Source of the DNA: Arthrobacter castelli DSM 16402 | Lineage (GTDB): Bacteria; Actinomycetota; Actinomycetes; Actinomycetales; Micrococcaceae | Length of the DNA: 64,000 bases | Direction: 5' to 3' | NCBI RefSeq assembly: GCF_000430705.1 | Contig: NZ_AUMN01000005.1 | Span: 124,001-188,000, forward strand | The notes under the pieces: model-generated | What the model was told of the DNA's origin: nothing | What the model saw: the letters and a program-made list of their open reading frames with translations, nothing else | The model's database searches: none | Program-made: the position numbers and the translations under genes | Shown here: in pieces, positions 25,881-33,937 of the stretch | How the letters are laid out: every line of letters begins with the position of its first letter | Numbering within the stretch: the stretch's first letter is position 1

Positions 25881-27215
25881 ATGACCCAGCCGGCCACCAG
25901 CCAGCCACAGTTCAACCATGCCAAGGCACGGAAGGCAGGGTTCGCCGCGTTCGTCGGCACCACCATTGAATGGTACGACTTCTACGTCTATGCCACCGCG
26001 GCCGCGCTGGTCTTCGGGCCGCTGTTCTTTCCCCAGCAGGATTACCTGGCCGGGGTGGCAGCGGCATTTGCCACCTACGCCGTGGGCTTTCTGGTCCGGC
26101 CGCTCGGCGGCATCGTCTTCGGGCACATCGGCGACAAGTTCGGACGCCGGCCGTCGCTGGTGATCACGCTGCTGGTGATGGGGCTGTCGACGTTCATGGT
26201 GGGGCTGATGCCCACCTACGAATCGATCGGTACCTGGGCTCCGGTCATCCTGGTCTTGCTGCGCGCACTGCAGGGTCTCGCCGTCGGCGGTGAATGGGGC
26301 GGCGCCGTGCTGATGTCGGTGGAACACGCCCCCGAGAAGTACAAGACCTTCTACGGCGGCTTCCCGCAGCTGGGCAACCCGGCAGGGGCGCTGCTGGCGT
26401 CGTCGATCTTCGGACTGCTCTCAGCCCAGGGGGATGACTTCCTGGTCAACGGCGGGTGGCGGATTCCGTTCCTGCTCTCCATCATCCTGGTCGGCGTGGG
26501 GTTCTATGTGCGGTACAAGGTGGAGGAATCGCCGGTCTTCGCCCAGGAGAGCCAGGAGGAACGGCAATCGCTGCCGTTGAAGTTTGCGCTCCGTACCAAC
26601 TGGAAGCCCATCCTGATCGGTATTGGCCTGCTGCCTGTGTCCACCGGCGGGTACTACCTTGTCACAACGTTCGCAACGGCCTACGGTACCGGCCCCGATA
26701 TTGGTCTGGACGAGACGCTGATTCTCAATGCCATGTCCTTTGCCTCGGCGCTGGAGCTGCTGTGTACGCTTCCCATCGCATGGCTGGGTGACAAGTTCGG
26801 TCGGAAGAAGATCATGCAGATCGGCCTGGTGGGTTCCATCTTCCTGATCATGCCGCAGTTCCTGCTGATGGCCGGCGGCGGCGCAGAGGTCCTCATCTTC
26901 CTGGCCTTCGGTGCGATCCGGCTGATGATGTCCTTCACCTACGCACCCGTGGCGACGATCCTCGCCCAGCTGTTCGTGCCGCAGGCCCGTTATACCAGCA
27001 TCTCGCTGTCCTACGGCGTGGCCGCCGCGTTCTGGGCCGGGCTCTCGCCGATCGCCGCGACCGCCCTGTACGACTGGACGGGCACGATCTGGTCTGTGCT
27101 GGTCATGTTCTTCGGGATGGCCATACTGGGCATCTTCTGCACCGCCATCGCGCCACAGCATAAGGACAAGGTGGAGCCGGACGCCGAAGAAGGCGCAGTG
27201 CAGCAGCGGGCATAG
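25881..27215 (+). CDS. MFS transporter, metabolite:H+ symporter (MHS) family
   Basis: The 444-residue protein has 12 spans and MHS hallmarks: FVGTTIEWYDFYVYATAAAL in span 1, GHIGDKFGRRPSLVITLLVM in the 2-3 loop, and GGEWGGAVLMSVEHAPEKYK in span 5. MHS transporters import organic acids such as 2-oxoglutarate, shikimate or proline betaine. It is divergent from the Lrp regulator gene and probably feeds the neighbouring amidohydrolase/ThDP/M20 enzymes. The 230-base gap between the two holds the promoters. Confidence 0.9.
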   Translation: MTQPATSQPQFNHAKARKAGFAAFVGTTIEWYDFYVYATAAALVFGPLFFPQQDYLAGVAAAFATYAVGFLVRPLGGIVFGHIGDKFGRRPSLVITLLVMGLSTFMVGLMPTYESIGTWAPVILVLLRALQGLAVGGEWGGAVLMSVEHAPEKYKTFYGGFPQLGNPAGALLASSIFGLLSAQGDDFLVNGGWRIPFLLSIILVGVGFYVRYKVEESPVFAQESQEERQSLPLKFALRTNWKPILIGIGLLPVSTGGYYLVTTFATAYGTGPDIGLDETLILNAMSFASALELLCTLPIAWLGDKFGRKKIMQIGLVGSIFLIMPQFLLMAGGGAEVLIFLAFGAIRLMMSFTYAPVATILAQLFVPQARYTSISLSYGVAAAFWAGLSPIAATALYDWTGTIWSVLVMFFGMAILGIFCTAIAPQHKDKVEPDAEEGAVQQRA

Positions 27216-27230
27216 CGGCCCGACGGCGCT

Positions 27231-28568
27231 CTAATGGTCGTGGTGACCAGTCCCATCGCCGCCGTCGTTCGGCACTTCCGGTTCCAACGTGCGGACCCGT
27301 ATACGGCCGATCCGTCGTCGGGCGATGGTCAGTACCGTTAACGTATTGCCTTCTGCCTCCACCACGTCGCCGACCTTGGGAAGTCGGCCCAGGCGCTCAG
27401 TGATAAAGCCGCCGACTGTCTCGTAGGGACCTTCGGGCAGGGTGATTCCGACGAGTGAGTCGACTTCCTGCAGGATCAAGCCACCGTCGATTTCCACCGC
27501 GTCCCCTGTCCGCCGCACCCGGTCTTCGGGCTCCCGCCCGGTGTCATATTCGTCGTAGATCTCCCCGACGAGTTCTTCGACCAGGTCCTCCATGGTGACG
27601 ATGCCGTCGGTGCCGCCATATTCGTCCACCACCAGGACAATGTGCTGGCCTTCGGCACGCATCCGGGAAAACGCAGGCAGCACCTGGCTTGTCCCCGGAA
27701 GGGCGATGATGTCCCGGCCGATGTCGGCCACCGTGGCGCCGCCGTCATTCCCGTCGCGTGTGGGCATCAGGTCGCGCATGTGGATGAAGCCGACGACGTC
27801 GTCGGGCGAGTCCCTGACTACCGGATAGCGGGAATACGGGTGTCCTCGGGTGAAGTCGCGGGCCTCGGACAGCGTCATGGTGCTGTCGATGAACGTGACG
27901 TCGGTGCGGGGGCGCATGACTTCCTGCAACAGTCGATCGCTGGCGCCGAAAACGTCGGTCAGGATGCCGCGGCTGGTCTCGCTGAGGGATTCGTTGTCCG
28001 CCACCATATAACGCAGTTCGTCAGCGGTGACCGTTTCATTGTGGGCATGCGGGTCGCCGCCGAGTATGCGGACCACACCATTGGTGGATGCGGACAGCAA
28101 CCAGATCACCGGGCGCATCAGTTGGGAGAACACATTCAACGGCGGGGCCAACACCTTGGTGAAGCCGACGGCGGATTGCATCGCCAACCTTTTGGGCACC
28201 AGCTCACCCAACACCAGGGACAGGTAAGCGACCAGGACCGTCGTTCCAATGAAGGCCACCGTCGAGGCGGTGCCGGCCGCTATCCCGAGGCTCTCAAGAA
28301 TCGGTGCCACGTCCGGCGCGATGGCGGAGGCGCCGAAGGCCGCTGAAAAGAACCCGGATACGGTAACGCCGATCTGGACGGCGGAGAGGAACCGGTTTGG
28401 GTTGCGCGCCAGTGCAGCAATCTTCGCGCCGCCCCGCCCGCTTGATTCAATCTCGCGGATCTGGCTTTGCCGCAGCGAGACCAGGGCCATTTCCGTGCCG
28501 GCGAACACGCCCCCGATCAGCACGAACAGGAGAACCAGGAGGAAGTTGAGCAACGTACCGGTATCCAT
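27231..28568 (-). CDS. CNNM/CorC (hemolysin C) family membrane protein with CBS domains
   Basis: The 445-residue protein has an N-terminal DUF21/CNNM membrane domain (three to four spans, ending with VPKRLAMQSAVGFTKVLAPP), then two CBS domains (LLQEVMRPRTDVTFIDSTMT and ALPGTSQVLPAFSRMRAEGQ) with HIVLVVDEYGGTDGIVTMED, and a C-terminal CorC/HlyC domain. CNNM/CorC proteins are linked to Mg2+ (or Co2+) export and homeostasis. It converges on the MHS transporter gene with 15 bases between the stops. Confidence 0.9.
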   Translation of the reverse strand: MDTGTLLNFLLVLLFVLIGGVFAGTEMALVSLRQSQIREIESSGRGGAKIAALARNPNRFLSAVQIGVTVSGFFSAAFGASAIAPDVAPILESLGIAAGTASTVAFIGTTVLVAYLSLVLGELVPKRLAMQSAVGFTKVLAPPLNVFSQLMRPVIWLLSASTNGVVRILGGDPHAHNETVTADELRYMVADNESLSETSRGILTDVFGASDRLLQEVMRPRTDVTFIDSTMTLSEARDFTRGHPYSRYPVVRDSPDDVVGFIHMRDLMPTRDGNDGGATVADIGRDIIALPGTSQVLPAFSRMRAEGQHIVLVVDEYGGTDGIVTMEDLVEELVGEIYDEYDTGREPEDRVRRTGDAVEIDGGLILQEVDSLVGITLPEGPYETVGGFITERLGRLPKVGDVVEAEGNTLTVLTIARRRIGRIRVRTLEPEVPNDGGDGTGHHDH

Positions 28569-28671
28569 AGTTCGACATTACAAGGGGCGGCTCAACAGTT
28601 GAGCGGCCAGCGGCTCAGGACAGTGGCCCTCCAGCCCGGTAGCGCTGGAGGGTGTCGACGTCGGCAGTTAT

Positions 28672-30153
28672 CTACCCCTCCAACGCCGGCTCACGGCGAT
28701 GGGCGTCGACAAAGTCCCTGACGGCGTCGTCCGCGGGCGGCTTGGTCGCGTAACTGATGCCCACCATCACGATGACGTTGGCGATCAATCCGAGGATGCC
28801 CGGGTTGATGTCGAACAGCGGGTCGGCGGCGTACTGGTAGTAGTAGTTGACCACCGCGCCAACGATCAGCCCGGCCATGACGCCGGGTGCGGTGGCACGG
28901 CGCCAATACAGGGCGCTGTAGACGCCGGGGGCGAACTGCACGATGGAGCCGTATGCGCCAAGCAGCAGCGCGATCAGTCCCTGGCCGCCGAAAATAGTGA
29001 TGAGGTACGCGGCGCCGCCGATGACGACGACGGCGATGCGCATGATCTTCAGCGTCTTCTGCTCGGCCATATCCGGCTTGATCTGGTGCACAAAGCCGTT
29101 GGTGAATTCCATAGAGGCACTGTGCGTGATGGCGTCCGCCGAGGACATCGCCGCTGCCAGCGCGCCGGCACCCACCAGGCCGTACAACCAGCCCGGCATC
29201 TCCATCACCGTGGTGATCAGGTACGGCAATATTTCGTCAGGGACCACTGCACCGGTGTCAACGACGCCGACGGCGGCGAAGCCGGCCAGCAGCAGCGGAA
29301 TCAGGAACAGCGCGAAGACCGGATAAACAATGACGGTCCGCTTAATGGTGATTGGCCTGGACGAGTACGACTTCGAGAAGAGGTGCGGCCACATCAGGAT
29401 GCCGATCAGCGAGACCAGGATCGTCGTCGTGTACGACGTCGGACTCATGGTGGAATTCTGGCCGCCGATCTCCAGGAAGCCCGGCATGGTGTCGGAGATG
29501 TTCGTGAACATTTCGGAGGTGCTGCCATGCAGTTGGCGGACCACTGTAATGCCGACCACCCAGGAAACCACAACCATCAGGACCGCCTGGAAGACGTCGG
29601 ACCAGGCGGCGGCGCGCAAGCCGCCCGTTGCCACGTAGACCACCACGATGCCGTAAGCGATCAGGGCGCCGAGCCAGAAGGGGATCGCTCCGTCGGTCAT
29701 GATGTTGAAAACGTACGCCATGCCCTTCATCTGGGTGGCGAGGTACTGGATGAAGGCCAGCAGCGCGATGATGGCGATCAGGATGGGAATTGTCTTATTC
29801 CGGAACCTGGCGTGCAGGAAGCCGGAGAGAGTGTAGAGATTGAGTTTGCGCCCGATCTTTCCGATCTTGGGGCCGAGGATGTACCACGGCAGAATGCCGA
29901 AGGCGGTGTAGACGATGATGTAGTACGCCGGTGCGCCACGGTCGAAGGCCCAGCCGGGCGCGCCCAGGAAAGAGAAGGCGCTGAACACGGCTCCGCCCAT
30001 CAGGCATGCCGTGACGACAAAACCCAGGGTCCGGCCCGCTACGGCGAATTCGCTCACTGACGCCTTGCGCCCCTTGCCGGCGAGGATCCCGACGAACAGC
30101 GCAATGACCAGGTAGGCGAGCATAATAATTAGCGCATATTGCCAGTCCTGCAT
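28672..30153 (-). CDS. Sodium:solute symporter (SSS family)
   Basis: The 493-residue protein has 13 predicted spans with the LeuT-like inverted repeat. Marks include SEFAVAGRTLGFVVTACLMG near the start, LYTLSGFLHARFRNKTIPIL and AAAMSSADAITHSASMEFTN, the Na2-site region rich in Ser/Ala. The substrate is probably an organic acid or amide-type compound imported with Na+. The ATG overlaps the stop of the small DUF3311 gene (TAATG), so the two are coupled. The amidase gene lies upstream in the same direction. Confidence 0.92.
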   Translation of the reverse strand: MQDWQYALIIMLAYLVIALFVGILAGKGRKASVSEFAVAGRTLGFVVTACLMGGAVFSAFSFLGAPGWAFDRGAPAYYIIVYTAFGILPWYILGPKIGKIGRKLNLYTLSGFLHARFRNKTIPILIAIIALLAFIQYLATQMKGMAYVFNIMTDGAIPFWLGALIAYGIVVVYVATGGLRAAAWSDVFQAVLMVVVSWVVGITVVRQLHGSTSEMFTNISDTMPGFLEIGGQNSTMSPTSYTTTILVSLIGILMWPHLFSKSYSSRPITIKRTVIVYPVFALFLIPLLLAGFAAVGVVDTGAVVPDEILPYLITTVMEMPGWLYGLVGAGALAAAMSSADAITHSASMEFTNGFVHQIKPDMAEQKTLKIMRIAVVVIGGAAYLITIFGGQGLIALLLGAYGSIVQFAPGVYSALYWRRATAPGVMAGLIVGAVVNYYYQYAADPLFDINPGILGLIANVIVMVGISYATKPPADDAVRDFVDAHRREPALEG

Positions 30154-30377
30154 TAGGAATCATCCCCTTTACGCTTGTTCTCCGGATCGATTAAGTAGAG
30201 CCAAATGACGGCCACGCACACGATGGCCACCCACAACAAGACCCAAAAGAAGCTGAAAGGAAGGCCCAGCACGAACGGCCGTGCGCTGTTCGCCAATCCA
30301 TAGAGGGGGAAAATGACTGGGAGAAATGCCAATACCGTTATGACAATGTAGAGAGTTTTAAAACTTCGTTGCTTCAA
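30153..30377 (-). CDS. DUF3311 small membrane protein, SSS transporter partner
   Basis: The 74-residue protein has two membrane spans (LYIVITVLAFLPVIFPLYGL and FFWVLLWVAIVCVAVIWLYL) and a charged tail. DUF3311 genes are typically found directly before SSS symporter genes, as here, and probably encode an accessory subunit. The start and stop overlaps indicate cotranslation. Confidence 0.88.
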   Translation of the reverse strand: MKQRSFKTLYIVITVLAFLPVIFPLYGLANSARPFVLGLPFSFFWVLLWVAIVCVAVIWLYLIDPENKRKGDDS

Positions 30378-30500
30378 GATTGCACCCGCTGTCTAACGTT
30401 GTTCTCGAAAATCGCCTCAGCTGCCGATCAAGCGTCTACCCATCCGGTTCCTTCCTCCCGGGCAAGAAGTGCCATGTCATGCCTCCGCACCGGAACCGGC

Positions 30501-31967
30501 TCACAGCGGCCACGGTGCTGCCTGTTCAATAGCGGCACCAACCCGGAACACCGTGTGGTCGTCATACGGGTGGCCCACAATCTGCACTCCGGTGGGCATG
30601 CCGTGGTCGGTGAAGCCGCCGGGCACGGCGAGGACCGGACACCGGTTGGCCACATTGAACGGAAGCGTCATATGCGCTTCCCAATAATGCTGCAGATGGG
30701 TGCCGCCAACCTGGATTCCGTCCAGGTACTCGCCCTCGGCATCGAGGGAGGCAACGGCCGACGTCGGGCAGAGCAAAGCATCAAAGCCGGCCATGGCGGC
30801 GGCCAGTTCAGCCTGCATTTTCGCCTCCGCGGCGAAGCCCTCCCAAAAGGTGTGGCGTTCGGCCGCCGATTTGGCGTCGGCCATGAACCGGCGGGTGTAG
30901 GGCGCCAGCTGGTCGCGGGTTCCGGCCGTCAGTTCTTCCATCGCGGGCCCGAGGATGTTCCCGAAGTGGGTCATCGTGACCTCCCGGATGGTCTGCGTGG
31001 ACCACGGCAGTTCAACTTCTTCGACGACGACGCCGGTCGCCTTCAGCGCCGCAGCAACGCGGCGGGTATTGCGCTCGATCTCCGGCTCCACCGGATAGTC
31101 GCCCAACCGGATGCACAGCGCGATCCGCATGCCCTCGACGGGGCCGAATTCCAACGGCAAGAGTTCCGGCGCAGGCACGGAGCTGTGGTCCAGCGGATGC
31201 GTTCCCGCCATCACGTTGGTCAGCAGCGCGGTGTCCGCAACCGTCCGCGCCATCGGACCATCGCCACGGTAAGGATCCATCGACAGCGGCGGCATTCCCG
31301 GTATCCGCCCATACGGACCCTTGTAGCCGACGGTTCCGGTGAACGCTGCCGGGATCCTGGTGGAGCCGGCAATGTCCGAGGCCGTTGCCAGTGGCGTCAT
31401 GCCTGCGGCCAGGGCCGCGGCGGAGCCACCCGACGAACCGCCGGGGGAGCAGTCCCGGTTCCACGGGTTGCGCGTCACACCCCAGATCGGGCTCTGGGTC
31501 ACCGTGGCGCAGCTGAACTCCGGCGACGTCGTCCGAGCGTGGATGATGCCGCCGCCGCGGCGGATCCGTTCCACCAGCGGATGGTCCCGGTCGGCCACAT
31601 AATCGGCGTGGGCCAGCAGCCCCTGGGACAACGTGTGCCCGGCGATCCCGTGCTTCTCCTTGACCGCGACCGGCAGGCCCAGCAACGCGTCGCCGGATGC
31701 CTGACCCGCACCTGCACGCCCCGCCGCCTGGCGGGGTGCCCGTCCGACGGCCGTGCCGCCGTCGTACTCGCCACGCACATAGTGGTCTTCAGCAGCCTTC
31801 GCCGCGGCCATCGCGTCGTCGAACATGGTTTCCGTCAGCGCGTTAATATCGCTGTTCACATCGCCGATGCGGTCAATCACCGACGTCATCATTTCCACGG
31901 GCGAGAGCGCTTTGCTGCGGAACATGCCGAGCGCGGCCGTGGCGCTGAGTTCAAACGGCTCGGTCAT
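30501..31967 (-). CDS. Amidase signature family enzyme
   Basis: The 488-residue amidase carries the Ser-cisSer-Lys triad: Lys in LPVAVKEKHGIAG, Ser in SPGGSSGGSAAALAAGMTPL and the nucleophile Ser in TASDIAGSTRIPAAFTGTVG. These enzymes hydrolyse amides to acid and ammonia. The ATG overlaps the remnant of a carbamoylase reading frame (ATGA), and the DUF3311/SSS genes lie 123 bases downstream, so the unit probably imported and degraded an amide, ureide or carbamoyl compound. Confidence 0.92.
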   Translation of the reverse strand: MTEPFELSATAALGMFRSKALSPVEMMTSVIDRIGDVNSDINALTETMFDDAMAAAKAAEDHYVRGEYDGGTAVGRAPRQAAGRAGAGQASGDALLGLPVAVKEKHGIAGHTLSQGLLAHADYVADRDHPLVERIRRGGGIIHARTTSPEFSCATVTQSPIWGVTRNPWNRDCSPGGSSGGSAAALAAGMTPLATASDIAGSTRIPAAFTGTVGYKGPYGRIPGMPPLSMDPYRGDGPMARTVADTALLTNVMAGTHPLDHSSVPAPELLPLEFGPVEGMRIALCIRLGDYPVEPEIERNTRRVAAALKATGVVVEEVELPWSTQTIREVTMTHFGNILGPAMEELTAGTRDQLAPYTRRFMADAKSAAERHTFWEGFAAEAKMQAELAAAMAGFDALLCPTSAVASLDAEGEYLDGIQVGGTHLQHYWEAHMTLPFNVANRCPVLAVPGGFTDHGMPTGVQIVGHPYDDHTVFRVGAAIEQAAPWPL

Positions 31968-32105
31968 GCCCGGCGCCCCTCCAGCTCCCCATTAGCCATG
32001 GCGAATGCCACCTCGGTCAGCGCCGTTGTTCGCCGTCGCGCCGATGGCGGCGACGTGGTGAAAGTCTGTCAGGAACGCGTCACCCGTCGAATCGCTGGTA
32101 GTCAT
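31964..32105 (-). pseudogene. Scar of an N-carbamoyl-amino-acid hydrolase-type gene (internal deletion)
   Basis: The first 30 codons, MTTSDSTGDAFLTDFHHVAA then IGATANNGADR, read like the N-terminus of Zn-dependent carbamoylases of the M20/hydantoinase pathway (FL.DFH.LA.IGATA.GGVDR). The frame then stops at once. In another frame the last 19 codons, ALTEVAFAMANGELEGRRA, end with a TGA overlapping the amidase ATG, as an intact upstream gene would. About 1.1 kb of the middle of the gene is therefore missing. The length (142 bases) is not a multiple of three. Assignment to the carbamoylase family rests on short similarity. Confidence 0.6.
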
Positions 32106-32147
32106 GCCTGCCAGTATTAGTGTCCGGCGTCACATTCGTCCAATTGA

Positions 32148-32339
32148 TTATTCCGGCGCCTCGGATCGATAAATATGATCCGAATGCGGCTCCCCCGCGT
32201 AAATCCGGCGGCAGACGTCTTCAAAGGCCACCGCCCGCCCCGTCCAGGCGAGGCCGACAAAACGCGAACATTCGTGGCATATGCCGTCGCCTGGGCCCAA
32301 GCAGCAAATGCGTCCAAAGGGCAGGGATGAGTTCTGCAT
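32148..32339 (-). CDS. Small Cys-rich hypothetical protein (63 aa)
   Basis: The 63-residue protein begins MQNSSLPFGRICCLGPGDGI and continues CHECSRFV, giving a Cys-Cys-x7-Cys-x2-Cys arrangement with His22 and His52/His55 later, which could bind zinc or iron. AGAGGA lies six bases before the ATG, supporting translation. I do not recognise the family. It sits alone between the amidase scar and the divergent vapBC. Confidence 0.5.
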   Translation of the reverse strand: MQNSSLPFGRICCLGPGDGICHECSRFVGLAWTGRAVAFEDVCRRIYAGEPHSDHIYRSEAPE

Positions 32340-32411
32340 GAGGATCCTCTACCGGGACGTCTAAAGCTTAGAAACACCCGTTTGCATGCACTGTGGGTGT
32401 ATCATGATGTC

Positions 32412-32651
32412 ATGACCAAGACGATCCAGATCCGCGACGTGCCCGATGACGTTCATCGGCGGCTCACCGCGCGCGCGACCGAGGAGCGCCGCTCCTTGTC
32501 GGAGTTGCTGCGCGCTGAAGCCGTCGAGCTGGCCCGCCGCCCGACGATGGCCGAGATGCTCGATCGGTTGGCGAGCCGTCCGAGGCTGGACGTGCCCGAA
32601 TCATCGGCAGAGGCCCTGGCTCAGGAACGGGCTGAGGACGACCTGCGGTGA
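32412..32651 (+). CDS. vapB: Antitoxin, FitA/VapB-type ribbon-helix-helix
   Basis: The 79-residue protein opens MTKTIQIRDVPDDVHRRLTA RATEERRSLSELLRAE, a ribbon-helix-helix fold typical of FitA-like antitoxins, with a Glu/Ala-rich toxin-binding tail. TATCAT lies about 10 bases before the ATG and no Shine-Dalgarno is visible, so the mRNA may be leaderless. It overlaps the toxin gene by four bases (GTGA). Confidence 0.85.
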   Translation: MTKTIQIRDVPDDVHRRLTARATEERRSLSELLRAEAVELARRPTMAEMLDRLASRPRLDVPESSAEALAQERAEDDLR

Positions 32652-33031
32652 TTGTGATCGACGCTTCGGCGGCAGTCGACCTGCTGCTGAGCACTGATCG
32701 CGCAGGCGCCGTTGGGCAGGCTTTGAGCACCGTGGGCGAAATACATGCGCCAGAACTCATCGAACCCGAGATAATGAGCGTGGTTCGCCGCTGGACGCTT
32801 CGCGGCTGGCTCCCAGCCGAACATGGCAGGCGGGCGGTGGAAGAGCTAGGGGAGCTGTCCCTCGTGTGCCACCGCCACGCCGGATTGCGCCGCCGGGTCT
32901 GGGAGCTTCGCAATCGTTGTTCGGCCTATGGCGCCTTCTACGTCGCCCTCGCCGAAGTTCTCGACGCTGAGCTGCTGACCACAGATGATCGTCTCCGCAG
33001 GGCCGCCGGCGGGCTGATCCCCGTTCGATAA
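32648..33031 (+). CDS. vapC: VapC-type PIN toxin with an Asp to Gly change in the active site
   Basis: The 127-residue PIN domain keeps Asp5 (VIVIDASAAVDLL), Glu41 (LIEPEIMSVVR) and Asp113/Asp114 (LLTTDDRLRRA). The third acidic position, normally in an AYDA.YVALAE motif, reads CSAYGAFYVALAE, with Gly95 encoded by GGC (one base from the Asp codon GAC). In PIN enzymes this Asp holds the metal, so this toxin is probably weak or inactive while the antitoxin is intact. The MFS remnant on the other strand ends exactly at the vapC 3' end. Confidence 0.82.
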   Translation: MIVIDASAAVDLLLSTDRAGAVGQALSTVGEIHAPELIEPEIMSVVRRWTLRGWLPAEHGRRAVEELGELSLVCHRHAGLRRRVWELRNRCSAYGAFYVALAEVLDAELLTTDDRLRRAAGGLIPVR

Positions 33032-33420
33032 GGATCCCCCACAGGACGCCAGCGAAGACACCCGTCACGAAGCGAATCACTAGGGTGAGGGCATAAAGCG
33101 GTGACACAGCCACCAACCAGCAGGCTCGTGACCGTATATCCGCTAAGAGCCATGACGGGCAGGCGCCGGCGGGGCCAGCCCCTCGTCGCATTGATGATCG
33201 GGATGGCGCCGGCACTCGAACCGATCGCGTAGACAGTTACTGTCTGCCCCGCAGTAGCTTCAGTCACGCCCAGATCCGCACTTGGGGCCGGCAGGATGCC
33301 GGCGGGAAGTGTCTCCGGCATTGCAGTGAGGAAACCCGCGGCAGCAAGGGCCAGCAGACTGCCGATAGGCAACTTTATTGGCGTCCGGAATGGCGCAGTC
33401 TCGATTTTTGGTGAGGTCAT
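33032..33420 (-). pseudogene. Truncated, frameshifted MFS transporter (DHA1-like)
   Basis: The start MTSPKIETAPFRTPIKLP leads into spans 1-3 of a drug:H+ antiporter-like MFS protein (FLTAMPETLPAGILPAPSAD and TVYAIGSSAGAIPIINATRG). Near 33106 the frame changes: MALSGYTVTSLLV continues in another frame as VAVSPLYALTLVIRFVTGVF then AGVLWGIL. Similarity stops at about 33035, against the end of vapC. About 130 of an expected 390-400 residues remain. An operator-like dyad shared with the MerR gene lies before it. Confidence 0.75.
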
Positions 33421-33433
33421 GGACTTATCGTGC

Positions 33434-33459
33434 AACCTTCACACAAATGGGATGTGGTT
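33434..33459. promoter_or_regulatory. MerR-type dyad before the MFS remnant
   Basis: AACC and GGTT arms flank a spacer that shares ACCTTCACAC-AATGG with the dyad in front of the oxidoreductase gene (33876-33898). It lies between the end of merR and the start of the broken MFS gene on the - strand. The shared wording suggests the same regulator once controlled both genes. Confidence 0.45.
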
Positions 33460-33847
33460 AACTGGCGGTCTTCTCGGCGGCAACATTCAGGGCTGAGTCC
33501 ATTGCCTCGATGTAGCGGTTGATGGAGTCACGGTTTTGGACGAGCAGGTCGATCCTCTGGGTCATCCGGTCGCGTTCCCGAAGAAGTATCTCCCGCAGCT
33601 CTGGATCCGGATCGGTAACGACGATGGCTTGCGGGCGATCCAAGCAGGGCAGGATGTCTCCGATAACCCGGGTCGGTATGCCCGCCTCGATCAGACCACG
33701 GATCTTGAGAACGCGGTCCACGAGATATTCGTCGTAGGACCGGTAGCCGTTATCGAGCCGGCGCGGCGCCACCAGCCCCTGCTCCTCGTAATACCGCAAC
33801 ATCCGAGACGGAATACCGGACCGTTCGGACAGTTCACCAATGCGCAT
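33458..33847 (-). CDS. MerR family transcriptional regulator
   Basis: The 129-residue protein has the MerR winged HTH MRIGELSERSGIPSRMLRYY EEQGLV at its N-terminus, a YRSYDEYLVDRVLKIRGL helix and a long dimerisation coiled coil ending near residue 125. There are no C-terminal cysteines, so it is not a metal sensor of the classical kind; redox or small-molecule sensing is more likely. It is divergent from the NAD(P)-dependent oxidoreductase, with a dyad promoter between them. I use the ATG at 33847. Confidence 0.88.
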   Translation of the reverse strand: MRIGELSERSGIPSRMLRYYEEQGLVAPRRLDNGYRSYDEYLVDRVLKIRGLIEAGIPTRVIGDILPCLDRPQAIVVTDPDPELREILLRERDRMTQRIDLLVQNRDSINRYIEAMDSALNVAAEKTAS

Positions 33848-33872
33848 AAGGGGCCCCCTTCGTGACGATGAT

Positions 33873-33904
33873 TTGACCTTCACACTAATGGAAAGGTTCA
33901 CACT
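33873..33904 (+). promoter_or_regulatory. MerR-type promoter/operator before the oxidoreductase
   Basis: TTGACC (33873-33878) is a -35-like box and the dyad ACCTT...AAGGT follows within it. TTCACACT occurs twice, 18 bases apart (33879-33886 and 33897-33904). Such a dyad within a long -35/-10 spacer is the usual target of MerR activators. The -10 element is not certain. Confidence 0.5.
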
Positions 33905-33937
33905 GGAGTTAACCACAACTTCAACGAAAGGATTCAT

